From: Candidatus Woesearchaeota archaeon
Lineage (GTDB): Archaea; Nanobdellota; Nanobdellia; Woesearchaeales; UBA10216
Assembly (NCBI GenBank): GCA_016184345.1
Contig: JACPCV010000003.1
Coordinates: 124,001 to 188,000 of the forward strand
Reading direction: 5' to 3'
DNA: 64,000 bases
Numbering within the stretch: the first letter of the stretch is position 1; the number at the start of each line of letters is the position of its first letter. The notes beneath the pieces were generated by a model. It saw only the letters and a list, made by a program, of their open reading frames with translations. It had not been told where the DNA came from and made no database searches. The position numbers and the translations under genes were made by a program. This document shows, piece after piece, positions 38,381-48,069 of this stretch.

Positions 38381-39621
38381 CGTGCCAGCCCCTCTTCATC
38401 GGCTTTTAGCTTGTTGTGGACTGTTTCCCTCATTTCATCTGCAAGCTCGGCAACCGGCAGTTCCCTCAGCAGCGGCTCGAAGAACCCTTCCACTGCAAGA
38501 GTGGCTGCTTCCCTGCTGGTAAGCCCCCTGCTCATCAGGTAAAATAGCTTTTCAGCATCAAGCTGCCCCACTGCCGCCTCATGCGATGCCTTGACGTCGT
38601 AGTTGTCAATTTCCAGCTTTGGTATTGGCGATGCCCTTGCAGTATCACTGAGCAGCAGCACGTTTGCCTTCTGGCGGCCTTCTGAGTTTGCCGCTGTTTT
38701 CATTATCTTAGTGAAGCTTTGCACAATCGCCTTGGCTTTTCCCTGCAATGCCCCCTTGATTCTGATGTTGCTTTTTGTATTTCTGGCGTTGTGCACCTCT
38801 TTTGCCAGGATGTCAAGCTGCTGGCTTCCCTCCCCAAAGAACGCGCCTGTGATGGTTGAGTTTGCTCCTTCGCCGTTTAGTGCAGTGATTGTCTCCTGCT
38901 TCATGCTTCCCTCTCCTGTGCTTATGTCAACCCAGTCAATAGCTGCGTCTTTTTCTGCCAGTGCCTTCCGTAGAATTGTGCTGTTTGCGTTGCTGCCGAG
39001 CTTCTGCAGCGTCGCGAACTTTACCGTCGCATTTGCAGCTGCTTTAACGTTAATGCATTCAATCCGGTAAGCATTGCCTTCAACAGCTGCTGTGGTGGTG
39101 AGTGATTCTGTGACAACAATATTTGCATTCTGTTCAGCAACTACAACTATGGCAACAATTTCCGTTTGCCGCTGCTGCAGATGCAGGTTTACGTGCTCAG
39201 CCGTTCCCCTGCTTTTCATTTTTGGAGCGTACACGAAGATGCCGCTGTTCCAGAAAGCCGAGTGGAGCGCTTCCAGCTTGTTACGGAAGTCGTTGCTTGT
39301 TATGAGGGGCCTGAGTACGTCCTCATATTTTATGGCGGCAACCGAAAGGTCTTCAACTATTGCGTTGCCTTCGCTGCAGCTCTTGTGGTTGATGATGTTC
39401 TCCACCGGACGTAACTCGTTAAGTGCTATGTTTACCGGTGAGTTGACGTGCAGGCCGTAGCTCAGTTGCGGCATTGGCAGCTCTTCAAACGCCTCGAATG
39501 CTGCAAGCCTCTGCTGCAGCAGCCAGGCAGGCTCTTTCTTGGCAGCTGAAATCTTCCGTACTGCAGCCTCGCTCAATGCTCCATCTTCAAAAATTTCTGT
39601 TTTTGTTGATTGCAATGTCAT
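38377..39621 (-). CDS. sufD: SufD-like scaffold subunit
   Basis: About 414 residues of the SufB/SufD family. It is less conserved than the SufB product of the preceding gene. The beta-helix core (IRIKGALQGKAKAIVQSFTKI) and the C-terminal helical part with DNYDVKASHEAAVGQLDAEKLFYLMSRG are typical. It forms the SufBC2D complex that builds iron-sulfur clusters. The ATG at 39621 is chosen; a GTG at 39633 is possible. GGAGA lies at the upstream edge, so the exact start is uncertain. Confidence 0.93.
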   Translation of the reverse strand: MTLQSTKTEIFEDGALSEAAVRKISAAKKEPAWLLQQRLAAFEAFEELPMPQLSYGLHVNSPVNIALNELRPVENIINHKSCSEGNAIVEDLSVAAIKYEDVLRPLITSNDFRNKLEALHSAFWNSGIFVYAPKMKSRGTAEHVNLHLQQRQTEIVAIVVVAEQNANIVVTESLTTTAAVEGNAYRIECINVKAAANATVKFATLQKLGSNANSTILRKALAEKDAAIDWVDISTGEGSMKQETITALNGEGANSTITGAFFGEGSQQLDILAKEVHNARNTKSNIRIKGALQGKAKAIVQSFTKIMKTAANSEGRQKANVLLLSDTARASPIPKLEIDNYDVKASHEAAVGQLDAEKLFYLMSRGLTSREAATLAVEGFFEPLLRELPVAELADEMRETVHNKLKADEEGLAR

Positions 39622-39654
39622 GGTAATTTGCACTCTCCAAAAATAAACCCAGGC

Positions 39655-41070
39655 TTACCCAATTGCGCCGGTCATATCCAGCTGTATCAGCCTGTTGAGC
39701 TCAACAGCGTATTCCATTGGCAGCTCCTTCATTATGGGCTCTATGAAGCCGGACACTATCAGCCTCACGGCTTCTTCCTCCTTCAGTCCGCGGCTCATGA
39801 GGTAGAATATCTTTTCTGTGCTGAGTTTCCCGACTGTTGCCTCGTGTGACATCTCAACCTTTTCTTCGTTGACGTCCATCACAGGCACCGTGTTTGATTT
39901 TGATTCCTCATCCATTATCAGCGCATCGCATACCGCGCTCACCCTGGAGTTAGTCGCCCCTTTGGCAATCTTCACAAGCCCCCTGTAGGTTGTTATGCCT
40001 CCGTGGCTGCTGATGCTTTTCATCTTTATCGTTGAAGAAGTGTTCTTGGCAAGGTGATAGACCTTTGCCCCGGTATCCTGGTTCTGCCCCTTTCCGGCGT
40101 AAGCTATTCCCAGGTGGTCAGCCCTTGCCCCTTCTCCCTTGAGCATGCTGCTTGGGTAGAGCATCGTTCCCTTTGAGCCGGCATTCCCTCCAATCCATTC
40201 AATCACGCCGTTTCTTTCAACAACTGCCCTCTTCGTGTTCAAATTGTAAGTGCTCTTGCTCCAGTTTTCAACGCTGCTGTACCTGACCCTTGCCCCTTCC
40301 TTGACGTAAATCTCAACCCCTCCTGCGTGGAGCGAGTTGGAGCTGTACTGCGGTGCTGAGCACCCCTCAATGTAGCTCACCTCGCTGCCTGGCTCTGCGA
40401 TAATTAGCGTGTGCTCGAACTGCCCGCCCTTTCTCGCGTTCATCCTGAAGTATGCCTGCAGCGGCATTCCCACTTTCACGCCTTTTGGCACGTAGATGAA
40501 CGTCCCTCCTGACCACACTGCGGCATGCAGCATTATCAGCTTGTGGTCGTTTATGGGTATGCAGTTTGTCATGAAATACTCCTTTACAAGCTCGGGATAT
40601 TTCTGGACTGCAACGTCCATGTCTTCAAAGATGACGCCTTTCTCTTCCCACTCTTTCTTGAGGTTGTGGTAAACTACTGAGCTGTCATACTGGGCTCCGG
40701 CCCCTGCCAGCGCCTTCCTTTCAGTTTCTGGTATGCCAAGCAAGTCAAAAGTCTTTCTTATTTCATCAGGCACTTCTTCCCACTTGTGTGCCTGTGCTGC
40801 GTCAGGCCTTGCGTAGTAAACAATCTCGTCAAAATCAATCCCGCTCAGGTCAAGCCCCCATGTTGGCACTGGAGTCTTCTTGAACCATTCGTAAGCCTCA
40901 AGCCTTTTCCTGAGCATCCATTCTGGCTCGTGCTTGTCTGCAGAAATCCGCCTTATGGCATCCTCGCTGAGCCCTTTTCCCGTGCTGGCTGCAAATTTCT
41001 CTTTCTGGCTTATGGAGTGTATCTTCCCAGCCGCTTTCTCAATCTGCAACACTAGCTTTTGGTTGTCCAT
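39655..41070 (-). CDS. sufB: SufB scaffold subunit
   Basis: About 471 residues. It has the conserved SufB features: NTKRAVVERNGVIEWIGGNA, the GCSAPQYSSNSLHAGGVEIY segment with a Cys, and the C-terminal SHEATVGKLSTEKIFYLMSRG. It is the main scaffold where the cluster forms. The ATG at 41070 is used; a GTG two codons upstream is an alternative. It lies 8 bases after the regulator gene, so regulator and suf genes share one transcript. Confidence 0.96.
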   Translation of the reverse strand: MDNQKLVLQIEKAAGKIHSISQKEKFAASTGKGLSEDAIRRISADKHEPEWMLRKRLEAYEWFKKTPVPTWGLDLSGIDFDEIVYYARPDAAQAHKWEEVPDEIRKTFDLLGIPETERKALAGAGAQYDSSVVYHNLKKEWEEKGVIFEDMDVAVQKYPELVKEYFMTNCIPINDHKLIMLHAAVWSGGTFIYVPKGVKVGMPLQAYFRMNARKGGQFEHTLIIAEPGSEVSYIEGCSAPQYSSNSLHAGGVEIYVKEGARVRYSSVENWSKSTYNLNTKRAVVERNGVIEWIGGNAGSKGTMLYPSSMLKGEGARADHLGIAYAGKGQNQDTGAKVYHLAKNTSSTIKMKSISSHGGITTYRGLVKIAKGATNSRVSAVCDALIMDEESKSNTVPVMDVNEEKVEMSHEATVGKLSTEKIFYLMSRGLKEEEAVRLIVSGFIEPIMKELPMEYAVELNRLIQLDMTGAIG

Positions 41071-41078
41071 TTTCACTG

Positions 41079-41447
41079 TTAGCCTTTAAAACAAACATCG
41101 CACCCTTGCGGCATGTCTGCTACTGCCTTGTGCAGCCCGCAAAAGAGTGTTCTATCCTTCCTCACTAGTTCTATGATGCGCTGGGTTTCCCTTATCAGGT
41201 CTCCTTTCGTCTTTATTTTCCTGGCAGCAGCAGACACTTCCCTGTCAATTGTGCTGTTGAATTTTACTCCCACCGCCCTTTTGGAATTCAGGTACTGGCT
41301 TACGGTTGATTCCTGCACGCACAGCAGCCCTGCAATGTCTTTCTGCTTCATGCCCTGCCCTTTCAATGCAGAGGCCATCCTGCTGCGTATGGTTGGCAGT
41401 ATGTAAAACACCTCAACCTCCTGCGGCTGTATGATCTGCAGTTTCAT
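41079..41447 (-). CDS. HTH transcriptional regulator of the suf operon (COG2522-like)
   Basis: 122 residues. A Cro/XRE-like helix-turn-helix lies at about residues 28-55 (GMKQKDIAGLLCVQESTVSQYLN). The C-terminal half is helical and ends with three Cys in LFCGLHKAVADMPQGCDVCF, suitable for an iron-sulfur cluster or metal. Position as first gene of the suf operon and the inverted repeat at its promoter suggest autorepression sensed through iron-sulfur status. This role is inferred; the family in archaea is poorly studied. Confidence 0.75.
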   Translation of the reverse strand: MKLQIIQPQEVEVFYILPTIRSRMASALKGQGMKQKDIAGLLCVQESTVSQYLNSKRAVGVKFNSTIDREVSAAARKIKTKGDLIRETQRIIELVRKDRTLFCGLHKAVADMPQGCDVCFKG

Positions 41448-41470
41448 TGTCCCTCGCCCCCTGTTTACTA

Positions 41471-42581
<1,111 letters not shown>

Positions 42582-42620
42582 CACAAAAATTATTTATACG
42601 TTCCTCTTCTTGCACCGCCC

Positions 42621-43817
42621 ATGGTAAAGCTCCCCTCAATCAAGGACAGGAATCTTGAGCTCGCTGGAACGGTTGTTCTTGTCCGGACAGGCATGGACGT
42701 TCCCATGGACGAGTCCGGGCTTGTTACTGATGACAGCAGGATTCAGGAGGCAGTGCCAACAATCAAATTCCTCGTTGAAAAAGGTGCCAAGGTTATTCTT
42801 CTCACCCACATAAACAGGCCAGGCGGAAAGATTATTGAGAGCCAGCGAGTTGAGGCTGTTGCGGTAAAGCTTTCCATAATCCTGAAGCAGGACGTGAAAA
42901 GCCTGAAGGACTGCATTGGTGCAGAAGTTGAAAATGCGATTAAATCAATGAAAAATTGCGAAATCGTTTTCCTTGAAAATCTCCGCTTCCATCCTGGAGA
43001 GGAAGCCAACGACGTTGTTTTTGCGCAGCAGCTTGCCAGCCTGGGCAGCATTTATGTGAATGACGCGTTTTCAAATTCCCACCGCAGCCACGCTTCAATA
43101 GTTGGTATTCCAAAATACCTGCCTTCGTACGCCGGTTTGCTTCTTGAGAAGGAGATTAAGGCGCTGAATGCTGCCATTGAAAAGCCGAAGAAGCCCCTTG
43201 TTGTTGTTTTGGGTGGGGCGAAGGTTTCTGACAAGATTGGCGTCATCAGGAATCTCGGCGCAATCGCTGACAAAATCCTCATTGGCGGTGCGATGATGTT
43301 CACTTTTTACCGCTCAAAGGGCTTTGACGTTGGTACAAGCAGGTTTGAGGCTGACAAGGTTTCAGTTGCCGATGACCTGCTTAACGAGTTTGACCGCAAG
43401 ATTGTGCTGCCTGTTGATGTTATTGCTGCTGATAAGTTTGCTAATGATGCCAGGACTCAGGTTGTGGCAGCTGGCGAAATCCCTGCCGGCTGGATGGGGC
43501 TTGACATCGGCCCGGAGTCAGTCAGCCGATTCGCAAAGGAGCTTTCAGGAGCCGGAACGATAATCTGGAACGGCCCGCTGGGTGTCTTTGAGTTCCCGAA
43601 CTTTGCAGAAGGGACAACAGCAGTCGCGAAAGCAATATCGGAAATGACAGGCAGGATAACCACAATAATCGGGGGTGGTGACACGCTGTCCGCTGTTGAG
43701 AAAGCCGGCCTGAAAGGGAAATTCTCCCACACTTCAACAGGCGGGGGTGCAATGCTTGAGCTTCTTGAGGGCAAAACACTTCCTGGAGTGGCTGCTTTGC
43801 TGGCTAAATCTAATTAG
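42621..43817 (+). CDS. pgk: Phosphoglycerate kinase
   Basis: 398 residues. Typical motifs: FLENLRFHPGEEAND, VNDAFSNSHRSHAS, VVVLGGAKVSDKIGV, and the nucleotide-binding GGGDTLSAVEKAG with TSTGGGAMLELLEG. Next step after GAPDH, making ATP. The N-terminal substrate motif reads VRTGMDVPMD where most enzymes have VRxDxNVPxx, so the Asp and Asn that contact 3-phosphoglycerate are Gly and Asp. The His-Arg motif is THINRPGG. ATTATTTATA (42587-42596) lies about 29 bases upstream of the ATG. Confidence 0.94.
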   Translation: MVKLPSIKDRNLELAGTVVLVRTGMDVPMDESGLVTDDSRIQEAVPTIKFLVEKGAKVILLTHINRPGGKIIESQRVEAVAVKLSIILKQDVKSLKDCIGAEVENAIKSMKNCEIVFLENLRFHPGEEANDVVFAQQLASLGSIYVNDAFSNSHRSHASIVGIPKYLPSYAGLLLEKEIKALNAAIEKPKKPLVVVLGGAKVSDKIGVIRNLGAIADKILIGGAMMFTFYRSKGFDVGTSRFEADKVSVADDLLNEFDRKIVLPVDVIAADKFANDARTQVVAAGEIPAGWMGLDIGPESVSRFAKELSGAGTIIWNGPLGVFEFPNFAEGTTAVAKAISEMTGRITTIIGGGDTLSAVEKAGLKGKFSHTSTGGGAMLELLEGKTLPGVAALLAKSN

Positions 43818-43827
43818 TTGTTACCAA

Positions 43828-43839
43828 AAAGTTTATATA
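43828..43839 (+). promoter_or_regulatory. Strong TATA box before the coiled-coil gene
   Basis: TTTATATATAAA, 26-30 bases before the possible starts at 43862-43866. Confidence 0.55.
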
Positions 43840-43865
43840 TAAACGTATCACTGGAAAATAGATAA

Positions 43866-46202
43866 TTGGGGGTAGTGAGTTTGGTGCTTTCCGAGGAAGA
43901 GGTAAGAAAGTCGTTTACCCGGGTTAAGGAAAATATTCTCCAGATAAAGCGCTCGCTCAACAAGCAGGCCTTCTCTGTTGAGGAAATAAACAAGGCAATT
44001 GGCAATGCCCTTGGCAAGGAAGAGTTCTATGCGTTTATCAAGCGCCTTGGCTCAAAGATTGAAGAGCTGGAAAACAGCTTCCCGGAAAAGTCTGACAAGG
44101 AAGACGTTGATGAGATGGTTTCCGGGCTGCGCGAGGAGATTGCAGCCCTGAGGAAGCTCTTGCAGCAGCGTGATGGCCTTCTCGAAGAGGTTCGCGAGGT
44201 TCGCTCCCTCAAGGGCAAGGTGCTTGAGCTTGAAGGCAGCTCTGTTTCAAGGGCGGAATTCTCAAAAGAGGCTACAAAGCTCAAGGCTGACCTTGCGTCT
44301 GTTAAGGCATCTTCTTCATCATCCGCCAAAGAGCTTGATTCGCTTTCAGATTCATTATTCTCATCTTTGTCAAAGCTCAGCACTAATCTTGCAGACCTGA
44401 GTGCGAAGTTCAACTCGCTCACGGCAAAGGCAGTTGTCAAGGAAGACATCTCATCTTTCACAGATAGGATTGAGTCCTCGCACCAGGAGGCCTTGCGCGG
44501 CTTTTCTGCTCTGAAGCGCGATGTTGATAGGAAAACAGCTTTCGCCAGAACCGTTGAGGAGGAGCTGTCATCATTCAGCGAAAAGCAGTCCGGGTTTGAG
44601 GCAGCATTTGGCGAAAAGTTGTCAGAGTTTGATAATACACTTAGCAAAAAGCTGTCTGGCTTTGAGAGTGCGCTTGCAGCCGTGCACGATACTGTTTCAA
44701 AGAAGCTCGTTGACAAATCAGCATTTGAGAAAAGCATAGGCGAGTTGCGCTCAAAGCTTAGCGATGCCCAGAAGCTTCTCGAGTCCTCAATGAACGAGGT
44801 GAACATTGATGATTATGCCACGAAGCGCTCGGTGAAGCAGCAGCTTGCTTCCCTCTCCGACTCGCTCAGCTCATCTGTTTCCGCTGCTGTTGAGGGGCAT
44901 CTGCAGTCACTGAAATCGCAGCTTGACTCTGTGCAGAAAAACGTTGAGAAGCAACTAAAGAGGGAAAGTGACAGGTTTGCAGCCGCGAAAGACCTTGACA
45001 GGGTGCGCGAAGAATTTGAGAAAATTTCATCCGGCATTGTTCCCCCTGATGAGCTGTATTCAAAGTTTGACAGGCTGGAAAATGCCTCATCCAAGGCTCA
45101 TGATGAGTTCAGGAAGGAGGTTAAGCGCCAGAGGGAGCTTTTTGAGGAGCATCTTAAGTCCCTTGAGTCATACTACCGCTCTTCCAACGACACCCTGAAG
45201 GCAGAGGTTGAGCAGCTTCGCAGCAGCATAAAGGCCCTTTCAAAGGCCGGCGAGCAGGCAAAGGTTGAGATGGCGAAGATAAGCACTTCTGCTGCCAAGG
45301 TAGCTGCCAAGACAGCTGCTGACCTTATTGAGGAGGCAGAGGAGGATGCCAAGGGCAGTAGTAAGGAGAGCAGGCGCGGCAAGGGTCTGTCGCCTCTCGC
45401 AGTTTCAGTAATAATTGTTGCCCTGCTTTTAATCGGCTCTGTCTCTTATGTCCTGCTGAAAGGCGGTGAAACCCCCGAGCAGCCCTTGGAGAATGTTACT
45501 CAGCCTATTATCCCGCCCATAACAGCTGAGCCTGAGCCGGTTGTCCAGCAGCCGTCGCTGCCTGAAGAACTGCCGCAGCAGCCTGCCTCTGAAGCCCCAA
45601 CTCCGACAGCAAACGCAACGATTCCATCAAACATATCATCCAACTTGTCTGCTGAAGAGCCGTCTGCCAACGTTTCGCCCATTGTAAGTGAGTTACCCCG
45701 TGATAAAAACGAGGAATGCAGGAAGTTGCTAGAGTGCCAGCAGCGCCCGGACGGCCAGTTCGGGTTTGACTGCTACTTTGACAATGCCACCGGCCAGTGC
45801 CGCTGCTTTGTTGGCGGGATTGAAAAATGCCCGAAGCTGCTGGTTGAGAATGAGACTGCTAGAGTAAATGAGTCTGCCGTGGAAGGCGGGAAGGAAGGAA
45901 AGGCTCCTGGCTTAAGGTATTACGGCATCGTGGCCTTTATCGTGCTTGTTGTTGCCTTCTTTGCTTACCGGACTTTGTTTGTGAAGGAGGATGGGGAGGA
46001 GAAAGGCGAGAAAGCTGTGAAGGCAGAGAAGTCCAGAGAAACCCAAGTCGAGCGAAACTCGACTGGGCCCAGTCGCCGAAAGGCGACTTGGGAGCCGAAG
46101 ATTAAGGAAGAGAAGGAGCCTGAAAAGCCCGATGAGGGCGAAGTTGATGACGTTATTGACCTTGAGGAGTTCTTTGAGAAGAAGGAGACTAAGAAGAGAT
46201 AG
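43866..46202 (+). CDS. Long coiled-coil protein with two transmembrane segments
   Basis: About 778 residues. The first 500 are a long coiled coil with many Leu/Ser/Lys heptads. A transmembrane segment follows (LAVSVIIVALLLIGSVSYVL, near residue 515-535). Then comes a Pro/Glu/Thr/Asn-rich loop and a small Cys-rich part (CRKLLECQQRPDGQFGFDCY, then CRCFVG). A second transmembrane segment (YYGIVAFIVLVVAFFAYRTL) and an acidic tail end the protein. It would place the coiled coil and tail in the cytoplasm and the Cys-rich loop outside. Residues about 726-742 come from a 51-bp Family A element. The start is unclear: TTG 43866, GTG 43875 or GTG 43884. No family recognised. Confidence 0.72.
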   Translation: MGVVSLVLSEEEVRKSFTRVKENILQIKRSLNKQAFSVEEINKAIGNALGKEEFYAFIKRLGSKIEELENSFPEKSDKEDVDEMVSGLREEIAALRKLLQQRDGLLEEVREVRSLKGKVLELEGSSVSRAEFSKEATKLKADLASVKASSSSSAKELDSLSDSLFSSLSKLSTNLADLSAKFNSLTAKAVVKEDISSFTDRIESSHQEALRGFSALKRDVDRKTAFARTVEEELSSFSEKQSGFEAAFGEKLSEFDNTLSKKLSGFESALAAVHDTVSKKLVDKSAFEKSIGELRSKLSDAQKLLESSMNEVNIDDYATKRSVKQQLASLSDSLSSSVSAAVEGHLQSLKSQLDSVQKNVEKQLKRESDRFAAAKDLDRVREEFEKISSGIVPPDELYSKFDRLENASSKAHDEFRKEVKRQRELFEEHLKSLESYYRSSNDTLKAEVEQLRSSIKALSKAGEQAKVEMAKISTSAAKVAAKTAADLIEEAEEDAKGSSKESRRGKGLSPLAVSVIIVALLLIGSVSYVLLKGGETPEQPLENVTQPIIPPITAEPEPVVQQPSLPEELPQQPASEAPTPTANATIPSNISSNLSAEEPSANVSPIVSELPRDKNEECRKLLECQQRPDGQFGFDCYFDNATGQCRCFVGGIEKCPKLLVENETARVNESAVEGGKEGKAPGLRYYGIVAFIVLVVAFFAYRTLFVKEDGEEKGEKAVKAEKSRETQVERNSTGPSRRKATWEPKIKEEKEPEKPDEGEVDDVIDLEEFFEKKETKKR
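46042..46092 (+). repeat. Family A palindromic element, short form (51 bp)
   Basis: Outer arms CCCAAGTCG (46042-46050) and CGACTTGGG (46084-46092). Inside: hairpin TCGAG-CGAAA-CTCGA, palindrome GACTGGGCCCAGTC, hairpin GTCGCC-GAAA-GGCGAC. It has the same plan as the sufC copy, with the large left arm reduced to a small hairpin. 51 bp is 17 codons and keeps the frame of the host gene. Confidence 0.8.
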
Positions 46203-46455
46203 CAGTCAGGACTTTTTCCTTGCTTCTGGCTCCGCTTTTTATCATCCACGCTTTCCCTGTTTCTTTTCTTAAAAATCTGAGAAGTTCCTTGTTTGCCTTG
46301 TCTTTATCTGCAGGAGCCTTTACCTTGATTATCCATGCTTTTTTCCCGCTGCTGTAGCCTGTAATCTCGTTCTTGCTGCCGCCCGGCTTTACTGCAACAG
46401 CTATTGTTGCAGAACTCTTTATCGCTGCCGCGAAATCGCTGTTGCTTTCACCCAT
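46189..46455 (-). CDS. DUF167 (YggU/UPF0235) family protein
   Basis: 88 residues with VAVKPGGSKNEITGY, IKVKAPADKDKANKELLRFL and IKSGARSKEKVL, the three conserved stretches of the family. Function is unknown. The ATG at 46455 gives a usual length; the longer ORF overlaps TFS. Its 5' end overlaps tfs by 8 bases and its 3' end overlaps the convergent coiled-coil gene by 14 bases. Confidence 0.87.
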   Translation of the reverse strand: MGESNSDFAAAIKSSATIAVAVKPGGSKNEITGYSSGKKAWIIKVKAPADKDKANKELLRFLRKETGKAWMIKSGARSKEKVLTAISS

Positions 46456-46768
46456 ATTCTCTCCACTTGTGCTTGCATTTGGTGCACTGGTGGAACTTTG
46501 TCTCGCCCTCATCCCCGGCTCTCGTCTGCCTTGTCCAGTAGTACGCCTTGTCATTGCGGCACTTGGGGCATTCTGCCTCTGTTATTGGGGCGTGTATCTT
46601 GTCTTCTGCTGCCGCTTCAAACAGCCTCTCTTCCTCTTTTTCTGTTCTCTTCTCTGTTATCCTTGCAGCCTCTGCATTTGTATTTGTGTAGCCGCAGCTG
46701 CACCTGATTACGGTTTTCTCGCCTTCTTTTTTCGGCACCAGGATTGAGCCGCACTCTGGGCAGAACAT
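46448..46768 (-). CDS. tfs: Transcription factor S (TFIIS-like cleavage factor)
   Basis: 106-residue archaeal TFS, which stimulates RNA cleavage by backtracked RNA polymerase. N-terminal zinc ribbon FCPECGSILVPKKEGE...CSCGY, C-terminal ribbon CPKC ... QTRAGDEGETKFHQCTKCKHKWRE with the catalytic Asp-Glu loop. The ATG at 46768 has GAGGT 5 bases upstream. It lies just after the signal peptidase gene on the same strand. Confidence 0.95.
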   Translation of the reverse strand: MFCPECGSILVPKKEGEKTVIRCSCGYTNTNAEAARITEKRTEKEEERLFEAAAEDKIHAPITEAECPKCRNDKAYYWTRQTRAGDEGETKFHQCTKCKHKWREYG

Positions 46769-46770
46769 TT

Positions 46771-47364
46771 TCAACCTCTGATTGTGTTAATCATGTCTGT
46801 GAATATTATCTTCACATAGCCAAGATAAGGCACTTTCACCCATCCTGTCCCGACTATCCTGTTTTCGCTTATCTCCCTTTCCTCGTCCCTCTGGCCGGCG
46901 TTCGCATCCCCTTTTGTTGAGAGATAGTATTTGCCTCCATCATTCCATTTTTTGACCACCCGGTGTATGACCGGCTCTGGTGTTGTTCCTTTGAAGACGA
47001 GCACATCGCCAACCTGTATGTCATCTGGCTTCTTCCCCTTCAGCAGTATCAAATCGCCCCTTTTGAAGCCGTTGCTCATCGTGAAGCTCTTGAACTCGTC
47101 TTTTGAGATGTTGAAGCTGGTGTAAGTTTTTTCCATGCTTTCCCACCACTTGTCAAACTCATCATTGTGGCGCATGCTGTCGCTTATCACAGCCACCACC
47201 GGGCTCTGTGTGTGGAGGACAAGCCCCAGCCCGGGGTAAACGAGAAACTTGATTATTATGAATGCCAATGCAGCATTGAAAATCCAGCTCCATATGCTGT
47301 TGTCATTCCAGACAAAATTCCAAAATCTCCTTGCAGCCCTTTTCAGCGTTCCCCCGGTCGCCAT
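46771..47364 (-). CDS. Signal peptidase I, archaeal (Sec11-like) type
   Basis: 197 residues with an N-terminal transmembrane segment (IFNAALAFIIIKFLVYPGLGL) and the catalytic Ser in VVAVISDSMRH, then FKRGDLILLKG, GDVLVF, VIHRVV (His replacing the bacterial Lys) and LSTKGDAN (Asp). It would remove signal peptides, including those of the giant surface proteins at 52-64 kb. The ATG at 47364 fits the TATA box shared with the divergent NMD3-like gene. Confidence 0.92.
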   Translation of the reverse strand: MATGGTLKRAARRFWNFVWNDNSIWSWIFNAALAFIIIKFLVYPGLGLVLHTQSPVVAVISDSMRHNDEFDKWWESMEKTYTSFNISKDEFKSFTMSNGFKRGDLILLKGKKPDDIQVGDVLVFKGTTPEPVIHRVVKKWNDGGKYYLSTKGDANAGQRDEEREISENRIVGTGWVKVPYLGYVKIIFTDMINTIRG

Positions 47365-47386
47365 TGTCAATCTGTTGCTCCTTGCA

Positions 47387-47399
47387 TAACTAATAAAAA
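47387..47399. promoter_or_regulatory. Shared bidirectional TATA box
   Basis: CTAATAAAAAGGT (plus strand). Its centre is about 29 bases from both the signal peptidase ATG (47364, leftward) and the NMD3-like ATG (47422, rightward). Confidence 0.45.
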
Positions 47400-47421
47400 G
47401 GTATCGCTTTTCCAGCTTGCT

Positions 47422-48060
47422 ATGGGACAAAGGACAACCAAGCACGCCAAATACTTTGAGTCAATCCTCCAGCTGAGAAACCCTTACGGCGATGTTGAGG
47501 ACATGATGCACTATGTTGTGCAGCGCACAAATGGGAAGGCGCAGGATGGCATTTTCATCTCCAAGAAGAAGAAAGTGACGAACGGCTTTGACCTTTACCT
47601 CAGCTCAAACAGCTTTGCCGTTGAGATTGGCAGGGAGCTTTACCGCGCATTTGGCGGGGAGCTCAAGATAAGCAAGAAGCTCTTTTCGCAGCACAAGATG
47701 ACGAGCAGGATTCTCTACCGTGTTACCGTTCTTTTCCGCATGGCGCCGTTCAGGGTTGGTGATGTTGTCCTTTTTGATGGCAAGCCGCTGAAGATGATTG
47801 AGATATCCAAGAAAGTTGTTGCGGAAAACATTGAGAAAGGCAAGCTTGTGGAGCTGCATTACAAGGACATTCTCAGGAGCTTTGAGGTGCTCAAGCCCGT
47901 CAGGGCAATCGTGTCAAAAACTCAGCCCCACCTTGAGGTCATCCATCCCGAAACGTTCCAGAGTGTTCCTGTCCTCCCTCTTGTAAAAAACTCAAAGCTT
48001 GTTCCTGGGGAAAAAGTCAGGATTCTCATTTCAGAAGGGAAGGTGTGGCTGGCCGCTTAG
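47422..48060 (+). CDS. NMD3-like protein lacking the zinc-binding N-terminus
   Basis: 212 residues matching the middle and C-terminal parts of archaeal NMD3: YFESILQLRNP at the start, NGFDLYLSSNSFAVEIGREL and ILYRVTVLFRMAPFRVGDVV, then an OB-like C-terminal part. Eukaryotic NMD3 helps export and mature the large ribosomal subunit; archaeal members likely act in 50S maturation. The usual N-terminal C-x2-C repeats are absent, and the promoter directly upstream leaves no room for them, so this is a true short form. Confidence 0.75.
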   Translation: MGQRTTKHAKYFESILQLRNPYGDVEDMMHYVVQRTNGKAQDGIFISKKKKVTNGFDLYLSSNSFAVEIGRELYRAFGGELKISKKLFSQHKMTSRILYRVTVLFRMAPFRVGDVVLFDGKPLKMIEISKKVVAENIEKGKLVELHYKDILRSFEVLKPVRAIVSKTQPHLEVIHPETFQSVPVLPLVKNSKLVPGEKVRILISEGKVWLAA

Positions 48061-48069
48061 AATTCGTAG

